From Jacaranda mimosifolia (taxonomy: Eukaryota; Streptophyta; Magnoliopsida; Lamiales; Bignoniaceae), in NCBI GenBank assembly GCA_018894105.1, contig CM032125.1, positions 32,411,032-32,475,031 of the forward strand: a DNA stretch of 64,000 nt, written 5' to 3'. A model generated the notes under the pieces. That model was given only the letters and a program-made list of their open reading frames with translations, was not told the DNA's origin and searched no databases. Position 1 is the stretch's first letter, and each line of letters begins with the position of its first letter. The translations under genes were made by a program, and so were the position numbers. Below are positions 12,116 through 21,811 of the stretch, piece by piece.

Positions 12116-12661
12116 TAGCTCACACCCGGTTTCGCTCGGCTGTCCAATCATCTTTTGTCACATGAAAAATTAATATTTTAAACAAAAAATTGTTAGATTT
12201 TATTACCCAACTGAACCATGATTAATTTTAAATAATAAAATGACTTATCATTCTTGATTATTTCTTTATCGAATATGATTTGATATTATCAACACAAGTA
12301 TTCAATTAAAAATGAAAATAGAAAACAAGTTATGAAAAATAAAATTGATATATAATATAAAATATCATATATAACAACTATCATCCATAACCTAAAATAT
12401 GAAACATTGGTTTGCATGGTGCGATTTGCTTATCAAGATTTTAATAAATCAACAAATTAAGAGAATAAACAATGCTTTCTCACAGATGAACCAGAATTTC
12501 AAATAGGCCAGTTTTCAGAGCCGCCCATTAGAGGACTTCTAAAAACTTCTTGGACAGTGGCCCGTTAAAGTGACTTTTTACAAGATTTAACGTGGTGCAA
12601 TTTATATTTCTAATGAAAAAGATTCCATTATAAATTAGCAATACTATAGAAATTTATGGAA
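12116..12661. other. intergenic, no gene seen
   Basis: AT-rich sequence between the GH9 remnant and the P450 duplication block. A short stretch near 12255 (TATTTCTTTATCGAATATGA-like) recurs near 18625, which suggests old dispersed repeats. Confidence 0.5.
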
Positions 12662-12814
12662 TGACATGTCTCTTTGACTTTTTCAATTATTTCTTGCTCA
12701 ACTCAAATACTAATTGAACCGTGAAGTGTTTTCCCTTGGTCAAAATAAATTTTCAATTCAACAAAATATAAAATAAATTGCAAAATATGATAAAAGACTA
12801 AGAAAGTCATTTGC

Positions 12815-12925
12815 CAATCTAACTTTCCAACACCTGGTGCTAAGAAATCGAACTGCAAACTTCACATTTATATATGTGAGGACAATGTCATTAGACCAAT
12901 TCACCACTCAACACTATGGCACCAA
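12815..12925 (-). repeat. tRNA-derived SINE-like element (shared by both P450 blocks)
   Basis: On the minus strand: GGTGAATTGGTCTAATGACA (box A-like), then GCAGTTCGATTTC (box B-like) about 50 bp later. The orthologous copy at 56215-56312 has a better box B, GTGGTTCGATTTC. Its presence in both blocks means it predates the duplication. Confidence 0.55.
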
Positions 12926-13025
12926 AAATGATGTTCGCATTAATGATGGTGCCAAGTGCTGCAGCGATAGATTTTGCTATATGATCTTGTGCTGGCTCTG
13001 CGATACGTTTTTTTTTCCTCATTAA

Positions 13026-13470
13026 ATTTAATTTTAAAATTCAATTATGATAGTATATGAGTTAGAATACATCAAATGGTATCGAATTTAGGAAATAAAA
13101 ATAAAAGCAATTTCTTGTCTCCACTACATAATAATATCAAATTATTTAATTAGAAAACTATATATACAAAATAAATCAATTTGTATCACATATGAGTTAC
13201 CTACTTCGAAATGAAAATAGCTAGTAAGAATTCATTGGAAAAAGATTAATAATTTGAAGGAAATTTTTTTAATAAAACTAATAATTAGAGATACTCCATC
13301 ACAATTATTAAAAGAATCTTCATTGCAAAATAAAATAATTTAAATTTTGAATAAGAAAATATAGTTACATGAGAATATAGAAAAAAATAATGTGTCATGA
13401 TCCAAGTAGAAAAGAAATATAAGTATAGTTGATCTTTTATGAACACTTGCAAAGCTGATCACTAGGCCTC
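13026..13470. other. 3' flank of P450 copy 1, no gene
   Basis: AT-rich sequence shared almost base for base with 56395-56847. No ORF or structured element is visible beyond that. Confidence 0.6.
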
Positions 13471-13801
13471 GTTTGGCTTCATTTCCATAACCCCTTTTTT
13501 TATTTTTATTATTCCAAAAATAGAACACATAATTTTTTACACATTTTCATCTAATATCATTTTCATTTTCAAAACATGCCTATATATCTTATCATAATAA
13601 CCTGTATATCTTCTCGTTCCATTCCATTATTTCTATCTCTTACCACCTACAATCTACTAAACCCAACATGATAATTACTTTTCTCAACAATTTATCCAAA
13701 TACAAACTCATTTTCAACTTATTTCCACTAACTAACTTTTCAAATTTTAGAAATGATGGAGATGAAAATTGAAAATGAAAATAAAACCAAACAGGGTATC
13801 A
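13471..13801. mobile_element. MITE-like element just 3' of P450 copy 1
   Basis: The termini are imperfect inverted repeats: GGCCTCGTTTGGCTTCATTT at 13471 and AAAACCAAACAGGGTA near 13798. The copy in the other block (56848-57178) has GGCCCCGTTTGG and CCAAATGGGG ends. GGCCCCGTTTGG-type ends fit Tourist/PIF-Harbinger or hAT MITEs. I cannot fix a target duplication. It lies within 15 bp of the gene's stop codon, so it probably supplies the 3' UTR and polyadenylation region. Confidence 0.6.
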
Positions 13802-13813
13802 GCTAGTTGCATG

Positions 13814-15416
13814 TTATTCCCTGAGCCTAGGAATCAAATACAAAGGTTTTTCCTTCTTGAGTGTTGTTCCAAATTTATCTATAGTATCAATTTTTGTAGG
13901 ATCTATGCTGTTTGGAAGACTCCAATCGAAGTAATGCACTAGAGATGCCACCACAAGTTGAACATTTTTGAAAGCTACATTCCATCTAGGACACATCCTT
14001 CTTCCCGCACTGAAAGGTATAAATTCAAAATGAGTACCCTTAAAATCTATGTTGGAGTCGATAAACCTTTCAGGTTTGAAGATTTTAGCATCCCTCCAAT
14101 TTTCAGGCTCTAGGCCAATGGCCCAAGCATTTACCAGCACCATGCTATCCTTTGGTATTATATAATTATTGATCTTGCAAGTCTCAATTGCCCGATGAGG
14201 TAGCAAAAATGGCCTTGGATTATGAAGCCTTAATGTTTCTTTTATACAAGCTTGAAAATAACAAGACTCGGTTAAAACTAACTCATTAATACTGATTAGC
14301 ATATCTTCTTCAAATGCCTTTGAAATTTCGTTACGAACTCTCTGCAAAATGTCGGGATGTTTCATCAGCTCCACCATCAACCACACTGATGTTATGCTTG
14401 TTGTATCTGTGCCAGCCATCAATAGCTCCTAAATAAACCATGAATATACATTAACGAATGAATGGTTACAAAATGCACAAAATTTCACTAATCAATTATA
14501 TTTATGACCAAAACCAAGTATTTAAAGAGTATTCTAGAGTATAAGAAAAAGCTCAAACCATGAATAGAAAGCAGATTTGATCATCAACAAAGGCATTTTC
14601 GACAAGAACATCAAAGAAATCCTGAGCTGTAATAGCAACATTGTCCCCTCGTCTTTCTCTTCTTTCCTTTACCATATCTCCCCACACACACATAATCTTT
14701 TTATATATTTCCATGCCTTGCGCTTTACTCCAAAAATCTACGCTCTTCAGGATCGGAAATAGATCAGACAATCCCAAAGACGAGGCCATCTCAACAATTT
14801 CATTGACTAATGCCTTAACTTTTTCATCATATTCAGCCTCTCCTCTAATGTCATAAAGGTCTCTTGAAACCAACATGTTGCTAATGATATTAGTAATAGT
14901 CGCATTCATTACATCCTCAAGCTTCACGACTTCACCTTGTTTGCTTCGCAAATACTTCACCATCTCTACTACCTTGACTTTCCTTAGATCGGCCTTGGAA
15001 TCAACACCTTTGGAGGAAAAGATGAAGTTTTGGCTGATCCCACGTAGAAATTTCCATGTCTCGTTGCATTCTTTAGACATTGCTAAAGATGACTCTACTG
15101 CTCGTGGGACTTTGTAGCAAACTCCAGGCAAAAACCTGCCTGAAAAAACTCTGTCATGAGTTTTAAGAATTTCTTTAGCAGCTGCTGAGGATGATGCAAT
15201 GACCACGGGTTGGCCTCCGAGCCGTAGAGACATTATTGGACCATAGATTTTGGCTAGATTGGTAAGTGCGACGTGGGGTTTCTTTCCAAATTCGGAAATA
15301 TTGGGTAAAAGTTGCCATACAGATGGGCCTGGTGGGAGGTGGGATTTCGCTCCAACTAATGAATTCTTGAGGAAAAGAAAGAAAACAGGAACAAGAATCA
15401 GAGCTGCCAACAACAT
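13814..15416 (-). CDS. cytochrome P450 (CYP71 clan, CYP76/CYP80-like), copy 1, altered haem loop
   Basis: Haem-thiolate monooxygenase of the endoplasmic reticulum. Exon 1 is 15416-14559 (286 codons), the intron 14558-14429 has GT/AG borders in phase 0, and exon 2 is 14428-13814, giving 490 aa, normal for the family. Residues 1-20 form a membrane anchor, followed by the LPPGP hinge. Other landmarks are the I-helix AGTDTTS (291-297), KETLR for the K-helix ExxR, FKPERF, and the haem loop FSAGRRMCPRW with Cys432. The conserved Gly two residues after that Cys is Arg434 (AGA, 13985-13987). HNPGPF is also HNPRPF. Copies 2 and 3 keep glycine at both sites. The CYP76/CYP80 placement rests on LLPHRAIETC, IPKD and KGTHFEFIPF by eye. 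A TATATA-like word lies about 105 bp upstream of the ATG. It may be expressed, but catalytic competence is doubtful. Confidence 0.85.
13985..13987 (-). other. Gly-to-Arg codon in the P450 haem-binding signature
   Basis: The family signature is FxxGxRxCxG. Copy 1 reads CCT AGA after the Cys codon where copy 3 reads CCC GGA. Both differences fall on one CpG (CG to TA), the pattern left by deamination of methylated cytosine on each strand. Confidence 0.85.
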
Positions 15417-16344
15417 ATTGATTGGCAGAAATTAAGAAAAAACAAGTTGCCGGCTTCTCATTCAAGTGCAAGAATGAGTATGGATTTTCTCGCTCTGGGA
15501 AAACTGCAATAAGCTTCTATATATTGAAGCAGGCAGAAATTTATGTGCTGCCTATATATTTTTTAATTATAAATATAGTATCCCCATGTATCATGTGATC
15601 ATTAAAACATTGCATTCAAATACCAATAATAGAAGCCACAACTTGTTATTACAGTTAGTCCCAAAAATACTTTATATATAATATACATAATATATACATA
15701 CACACACATATATATATACATATATATATAGAGAGAGAGAGAGAGCCAACATGGGTACAGAGAAAATCTCAAATATCCATGGAAAATAGCAAGATATCGA
15801 AATAATCACAAAATGAGTATGCTTTTCATTCGGGTCAGGTAATAATAAAGATCATTAAATTTAAAATATATGGACGTATAAATTAAATTACCTCGTCAAA
15901 ACTTTTTTTGTCAGGTGGCATTTATTGAAAATACTCCTTCCGTAATTTATTTTCATATATGCAACCTTCAATTATATCTTCACTTTTTTCATATATTGTT
16001 CACTTTAACTAGGCTATTAACTTTGTTGTCGGAGATTTTTCTTGAACAACTCCGATAATATTAAAATTTAATTTATTTGTTGGCTTAGAATTTAAAGTAA
16101 CTTTGAGTCAATTCAACCAAACCAAGATCGACCCAATTTTGAACCACCACGCATATAAACCTGAGTCTTGAAGTATCACTCTCCAACTCAATTACTAGTT
16201 GAAAATGATTTTGCGTAAAAGAATATTGTGACAAGTAGGAGTATATTAGAATCATTAGTTGGCTGGTTCCAATAAAAAAATGGTGTGATTTCAGAGGAGA
16301 TACGTTGGGCATAGGATTTGGCCAACAACAAAGCCAATGCAACG
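15417..16344. promoter_or_regulatory. 5' flank of P450 copy 1
   Basis: Upstream region shared with copy 3 (61669-62655) and partly with copy 2 (30862-31135). It holds a TATATAT word near 15517-15527 at a reasonable TATA distance from the ATG, and a compound (CA/TA/GA) microsatellite at 15699-15746. No other regulatory site can be claimed. Confidence 0.4.
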
Positions 16345-16352
16345 AATGGTAT

Positions 16353-17037
16353 TTTTTTAATTAAAGGATAAAATATTTAATATTCTCAATCAATAATTTC
16401 AGTAAATATAAAACCCAAAAATTTTTAACGTAGAAAATGGAGAACACAAAATCTTAACGTAGAAAATCCCTCCAAATTGAAGGGAAAGAACTATAGGACC
16501 TATAAGACCTAATTAAACAACTCCATTATGACTTGAGGCAAAATTACAGTAGTCCAATATTCATAAAATGCTCATTAACTTAGAGCAAAATCGATTCTAA
16601 AATTATAGAAAAGAATCACAAATATTTGAGAGGAGACTTACAAATATTCTAAAATTGTTCTAGCCACAAAATAGTAATTTCCGATGCTCCAAATTAGATT
16701 TTCATGACCGTTCAGAATCAAACTCTACAATTCAGAAATATTCTATTAAATTTCAGAAAGATTGAACCATAAATGACACTCAATCATTTGGCTTGATCAA
16801 AACTGCTCCTAAATTGTTCAAGGAAAACTACACTTGTCCGGCCATAAAACGATGACTTTCGGTGCTTTAGATCAATTAATCTCCACCATTTGGATTGAAG
16901 TTCTTTGAGTGTTGAACACTATATTCAAAATTTAATCAAGATCGAACCCAAATAGCTTTCGATTTATTGAGTTGATGAGAACTGTTCCAAAAAATTATTA
17001 AGCAAAATTGTTGAAAAACTACTTTAAAAACTGTTAG

Positions 17038-17038
<1 letters not shown>
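16353..17038. repeat. degenerate dispersed repeat inserted upstream of P450 copy 1
   Basis: This stretch is absent from the equivalent flank of copy 2, where the homologous text runs on directly. It contains two diverged repeats of a block with CCGRTGCTYYAAATTAGAT- or CGGTGCTTTAGATC-like text about 190 bp apart (near 16680 and 16860). The style resembles LTR or satellite-like repeats of plants. The class is not identified. Confidence 0.4.
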
Positions 17039-17111
<73 letters not shown>

Positions 17112-17114
17112 ACA
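17039..17114. repeat. compound microsatellite (CT)n(CA)n
   Basis: An uninterrupted CT run at 17039-17087 is followed by a CA run to 17114. The same compound structure occurs at 20265-20327. Confidence 0.95.
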
Positions 17115-17446
17115 ATTTAAAAAATGCAGCAACTGGGCATGGGCTGAACCCAACAAGATGTACGTGAAAAAGTGCAATTAAATCTTTTGTCACTATAGAG
17201 TGTGCATGAGAATTGCAAGCTGGCAGATGCTCAATCTACAGATATGATTTGTAGATTCTCTACTGTATTTTAATCATAATATGTTAGAATAGTAATACAT
17301 AATAGACAAACGTACGTGTGTTGCAATCAAATATATTTCTAGTCAGTGATGATGATAAGAAGTTTTGAATTATATATAGAATATATATGCCAATGGTGAT
17401 TGAGATATAAAAATTAATGAAATAATATCAGATATACATATGTCGA

Positions 17447-17555
17447 GTGATCTGTGGCTTAGCAACATAAGTCTCCTACATAATGTCGGGGGTTAGGAGT
17501 TTGAACTCTAACGACCAATGCTCCTGATGTGCGTGTGTTTAAATAAATAAAAATA
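17447..17555 (+). repeat. tRNA-derived SINE-like element
   Basis: It has box A-like GTGGCTTAGCAACATAAGT, the shared ATAAGTCTCCTACATAAT word, box B-like GGAGTTTGAACTC, and a GTGCGTGTGTTTAAATAAAT tail. Same family as 4727-4836 and 18372-18490. Confidence 0.65.
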
Positions 17556-18371
17556 TTATATATAAATATGAACCTGCTTAATTTTGCTCTATTTTGCCCA
17601 GACATAATTAAGCCTTAAGGCATTGACGAAGATGTCCCTTCATTAACCTTCTTACCTATTGTAATTGTTTGATTTATTTCTTTCTCTACAAGAAAAAGTA
17701 TATATTTGCTTTGCTGGTTATAGGGTGTTGTTCCTCTTTAATATTATCAGAGTTTTGAGTAGAAAATTTTGAGAACATAAACAAATGAACAATTATATTA
17801 ATAGGTAATTTACTTTTTCTGAAGTACGTAATATAAAAAGTGACTGAACTAAACTATTCTAATTCTAATTTCTTTTTCATTTTTAACAAAAGAAAAAATT
17901 ATCATCATCCTACTAACCCTAATATCATTTTTCAAAAGAATTAATCATTACATATAAACGTAAACTTATCTTTAATGCTCATTACAATTATATATACAAC
18001 AAATAATATAAAAATACAATTTCATCCCAATAAAATTTTACTAATTTGATATTTACAATAGAAAATAGCTCATCTAAAAATAAAATCAACCACAATTTTT
18101 TTTTTTTTTCAAAATAATTTCTAACAACCTTTCAAATAAAATCAAACAACCATAATGTTCCTTAATCCCATCTTTCAAAATATTTTTCAATACACGTACA
18201 AAATACCAAACAAACCCTACCTAAATAAATATCATATAACTCGTGATTGATGCCAGTATACAAGAATGATTACTTATAATGAGTCGGACAAGCCGTGAAG
18301 GAAGGTCCTTATGACATGCGCGATTACGTGCAACTTCAACGTTATTATTGGTGATCTTTTTTTTATTTTTT
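17556..18371. other. intergenic, AT-rich, no gene
   Basis: Low-complexity A/T sequence, including a T-run near 18098. No ORF above noise and no inverted or direct repeat pair is apparent. Confidence 0.6.
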
Positions 18372-18490
18372 TATTTTTATTTATTTATTTATACACACGC
18401 ACACACAAGAGCTCGTTATATTTGAACTCTTGATTTTTTACATTATTTAGGAGACTTATGCTAGTGGACCACAAGTCACTTGGCGTTATT
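18372..18490 (-). repeat. tRNA-derived SINE-like element
   Basis: On the minus strand it has GTGGTCCACTAGCATAAGTC, CTCCTAAATAATGT and AAGAGTTCAAATA (weak box B), then a GTGTGTGCGTGTATAAATAA tail. It is more diverged than the copy at 17447. Confidence 0.6.
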
Positions 18491-18847
18491 AATCTTAGAC
18501 TTAATATGTGATCTCTATTTCTCTTACCACATAACAAAGTCCAATTAAAAAGAAAATAAAATTACTAAAAAGCCTTAACAAATAAGAGGTAATAACAATA
18601 TATAAAATAACATAAGGTCCTTCTCGATTATTCCTTTATCAAGTATGATTTGATATTATCAAAGGTTCTTTAATTGATCCATGAGTTTAGAAATAAATAT
18701 GCAATCATTGTTTTTAATGAACGGCATCAAAGTTTGATGATACTTACAATCATCGTCAAATATAAAAAAAATTAATTTTATGACGTATTATTCTTTCTAC
18801 ATGACTTTCATTCTTATAAAAATGAATCTTTATAAGTGGAAGAGAGA
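18491..18847. other. intergenic, no gene seen
   Basis: AT-rich sequence with no recognisable element. A word near 18625 is shared with 12255. Confidence 0.5.
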
Positions 18848-18857
18848 TAAACATATA

Positions 18858-19742
18858 GGGAAAAGTATTTTTTTCGTCCTATAAGATTTTTTAATTTTCA
18901 ATTTTATCCTATATTTTATGCAATTTCACATTTAGTCCTATAAATTAATAAAAATTTACATATTTAGTTCGAAAGTTGCCGAAATTTAAAAATTTGGCGG
19001 GAAAATCTGACGTGGAGCTCCAAAATAATTTGAAATTGAGAATTTTGCTGAGTTGGCACTTAAATGGATCTTTTTTGGGGGGGGGGGGGGGGGTAGGGGG
19101 CAATGTTGGCATGCTTATAAATAAATAAATCAAAAGAAAAAAAATAAGAAGAATTTCCCCCCTCCCCCCTCCCCCCACCCCATGGCCAGCCGGGCTGGCC
19201 ATGGTGGCCCCCTGGCTCATGGCTGCCATGGCAGCCAGGTGCTTGGGGGGAGGAGGTGTTGGTTCGGCGGTTGTGGGGCTGGGGGTTGGGGGGAGGTGGC
19301 GGTAGGGACTAGGGATGGGTGTGTGATGTATGTATATGTATATATATATGCATTTACATATGTATATATAATATATATTTATAAAAATATATATTTATTT
19401 ATGTACATATATATGTGTGTGTGCATAATATATGTATATGTATATATGTATGTATAATATACATATTTATATAAATATATATGTGTGTATATTCATGTCA
19501 ACAAAAAATTCTTTCAAGGTGTCACGTCAATTGGAAATTTGCCACCTTAGCAAAAATTTCCAAATTCAACAAATTCCGCGCGTGCCATGTTAGATTTTTC
19601 TGCCAAAATTTTAAATTTTAGCAATTTTTGAACTAAATGTGCAAATTTTTATTAATTTATAGGTTTAAATGTGAAATTGCGTAATATGTAGAACAAAATT
19701 GAAAGTCGAAAAATTTTATAGGACGAAAAAAATATATTTCCC
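18858..19742. mobile_element. long-TIR (foldback-like) element, 885 bp
   Basis: The two ends are inverted copies over roughly 170 bp: GGGAAAAGTATTTTTTTCGT at the left and, read inward from the right, GGGAAATATATTTTTTTCGT, then shared words such as CCTATAAATTAATAAAAATT. The flanks are a 10-bp duplication with one mismatch, TAAACATATA (18848-18857) and TAAGCATATA (19743-19752). The core holds a G-run and a GC-rich palindromic stretch (GGCCAGCCGGGCTGGCC near 19182), then TA-rich microsatellites. No transposase is present. Confidence 0.8.
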
Positions 19743-19752
19743 TAAGCATATA

Positions 19753-20262
19753 TATAGAAATCATTGCACTCCATTTAACATAAAGATTATTATAAACAAT
19801 TTATTAAGAGTGTTCATATTTCCAATTTATTTCTGCAGGTACATTATCTCTCACACCTAAATTACTATTTTTTTTTCTTTTTTAAATCTATATTATTTTT
19901 TTCAAGGCTACATGTGGATAAATTTGTTACTTAGTGTTAATTGATTATTTTTTTCTTCATGATAGTAATTGCTTTCAAACTACTTGACTTTTGGAATTAT
20001 ATCATATTTTATTGAATGCATAGGCATTTAATGTGCACCAACCGCTAGTATTAATAATATATATATTTTTATTATACGTAGGAGGATCATTCTCAAATTG
20101 CTTTGAGTATTCCCTACATGGCCTCGAACCTATCCCTATTTAGAGTTAGAATTGGTGCAACCCAAATTGCTTTGGTCGGAGTTGCCTGCTAGGGTCACAT
20201 GCCTCCGTAACTGAGCCCGACGATTTCTAGTATTGATAATTAGTAAAGTTGAGTTGAGTTTG

Positions 20263-20264
<2 letters not shown>
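19753..20264. other. intergenic, no gene; possible repeat near 20089-20230
   Basis: Mostly AT-rich. A moderately GC-rich part (20089-20230, with CATGGCCTCGAACC and GGGTCACATGCCTCCG) may be a repeat, but I cannot assign it to a class. Confidence 0.4.

Positions 20265-20327
<63 letters not shown>
20265..20327. repeat. compound microsatellite (CT)n(CA)n
   Basis: A CT run at 20265-20300 is directly followed by a CA run to 20327. Confidence 0.95.
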
Positions 20328-20331
<4 letters not shown>

Positions 20332-20780
20332 TATGAAAATGGAATTAAGAGTAGATATATAATATATACCTAATTCTGTCTCATATTTCAAGAGACGAGA
20401 GTCTTAATTACGATAATTTATAAATGTTTCTCATCTCTCACCCTTTGAAATACTCTTTCACAATAATCTTATAAATCATTTCAAGACTTTTCGTCTCCTT
20501 TATAATGGAATAAGATCAAATATCATCAATTATTTTTGTTGATTTTATTTTTATAACTTAATATGTTAAATATTATAATTAATTATCTGAAAAGAAAAAG
20601 AAATAAAGAAAGGGATTGCCACCAATATGTGGCCCTTGAACAAGATGAGTAGATGGTCCGACTAGAAAATATAATGAAAGAAATACTCCCCCCACCAAAT
20701 TAAATAGTTGAAGGCGTACATATATTGTCGCAGCAAAGTAATCAATGGGAAAATGCGTTTGTGGTTGGAAATTCAGAAGT
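20328..20780. other. intergenic, no gene seen
   Basis: AT-rich sequence without a supported ORF or element. Confidence 0.6.
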
Positions 20781-20788
20781 CATCCATC

Positions 20789-21534
20789 CAATGTTTTTAA
20801 AATCAGATCAGACAATGAATCGGTGAGGCTACTGGTTCAATCGATTCAATTGGTTTGACCACTGGTTGAACCGATATGACGCCATAATGACGTAATAATT
20901 ATGTTTAACTTTATAAATATATATAATATTTTAATATTACCAAAAAATAAAATTTTCAATTGATATAGAAAGAATATTATTTGAAAAAAAAATTCAACTT
21001 ACTTATTTTTAAGTATATTTTTAGAAAATAATACTATTTCATAATTAGTCAACTATAAATAAATAAAAAATAATATTTCACATTAATTTAAGTAATCATT
21101 CGTTTCATGCTTCAACTCCAAGTAAATAAATTCTTATACACTAAATATTCAACATAATTCAAGAGAGATTAAATAAAATAAAATAATAAATTAAATATAA
21201 ACATTCATATATAACTACCACTTCATTAAATTTCAAGAAAATAAATTCATGTTTCAAAAATTTATATGTCAAAAATCTTTAATCATCATCTTCAACTCAT
21301 AATTTATCTTTTTTTTTTACTTTTTTTTTTTAAATTTAAAATTTAAAAAAAAAAAAGATGAACCGATTGAACCGATCCGATTTTGATCGATTTTAATTGG
21401 TTCAATTGATTTTTGACCGTTTTTCACTAATTTTGACCAACATCAATTTTTAGGTTTCAATCAAACCAGATTAATCTCCAATCATCGATTCAATTGATCG
21501 GAACGACTTGTTCGGTCTGATTTTCAAAACACTG
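20789..21534. mobile_element. hAT-type MITE, 746 bp
   Basis: Terminal inverted repeats CAATGTTTTTAAAATCAGA and, from the right, CAGTGTTTTGAAAATCAGA are flanked by a perfect 8-bp duplication CATCCATC (20781-20788, 21535-21542). Subterminal arms carry repeated GGTTCAATCGATTCAATTGG-like text in opposite orientations, separated by an AT-rich centre. It has no coding capacity. Confidence 0.9.
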
Positions 21535-21811
21535 CATCCATCCTATTGGCAGCTACTGTGAAGCTGAAACTGAATCTGTCAAGGGGACCACATGAAATCC
21601 TGAAAATTCAAAGAGCCGCAATCTTTGAAAGTGACTCTGAAAGACTGAAAAGGGGTGAAAAATGCTTCTAAATCTAATTATTGAAGTGGCAGAGTGAAAT
21701 TATCTAAGACCGATTTAATTTGATTCTGGAGAATAGGTAAGATAAGACTCGCTACTAGTGTAACATATCATATTTGATATTAACCTTATGCTTGGATCTT
21801 GAATTTGAACG

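Larger units (their letters stand above)
12662..16352. repeat. P450 duplication block, copy 1
   Basis: From CATGTCTCTTTGAC at the left to CCAATGCAACGAAT near 16345 this block matches 56057-62655 in order, including the SINE-like element, the MITE, the gene, its upstream microsatellite and about 0.9 kb of 5' flank. The second block differs mainly by the solo LTR. Orientation is the same. Confidence 0.85.

Noticed and set aside
17447..17555. tRNA gene
   Set aside because: Box A/B-like words exist, but no cloverleaf can be drawn and a SINE-type tail follows.
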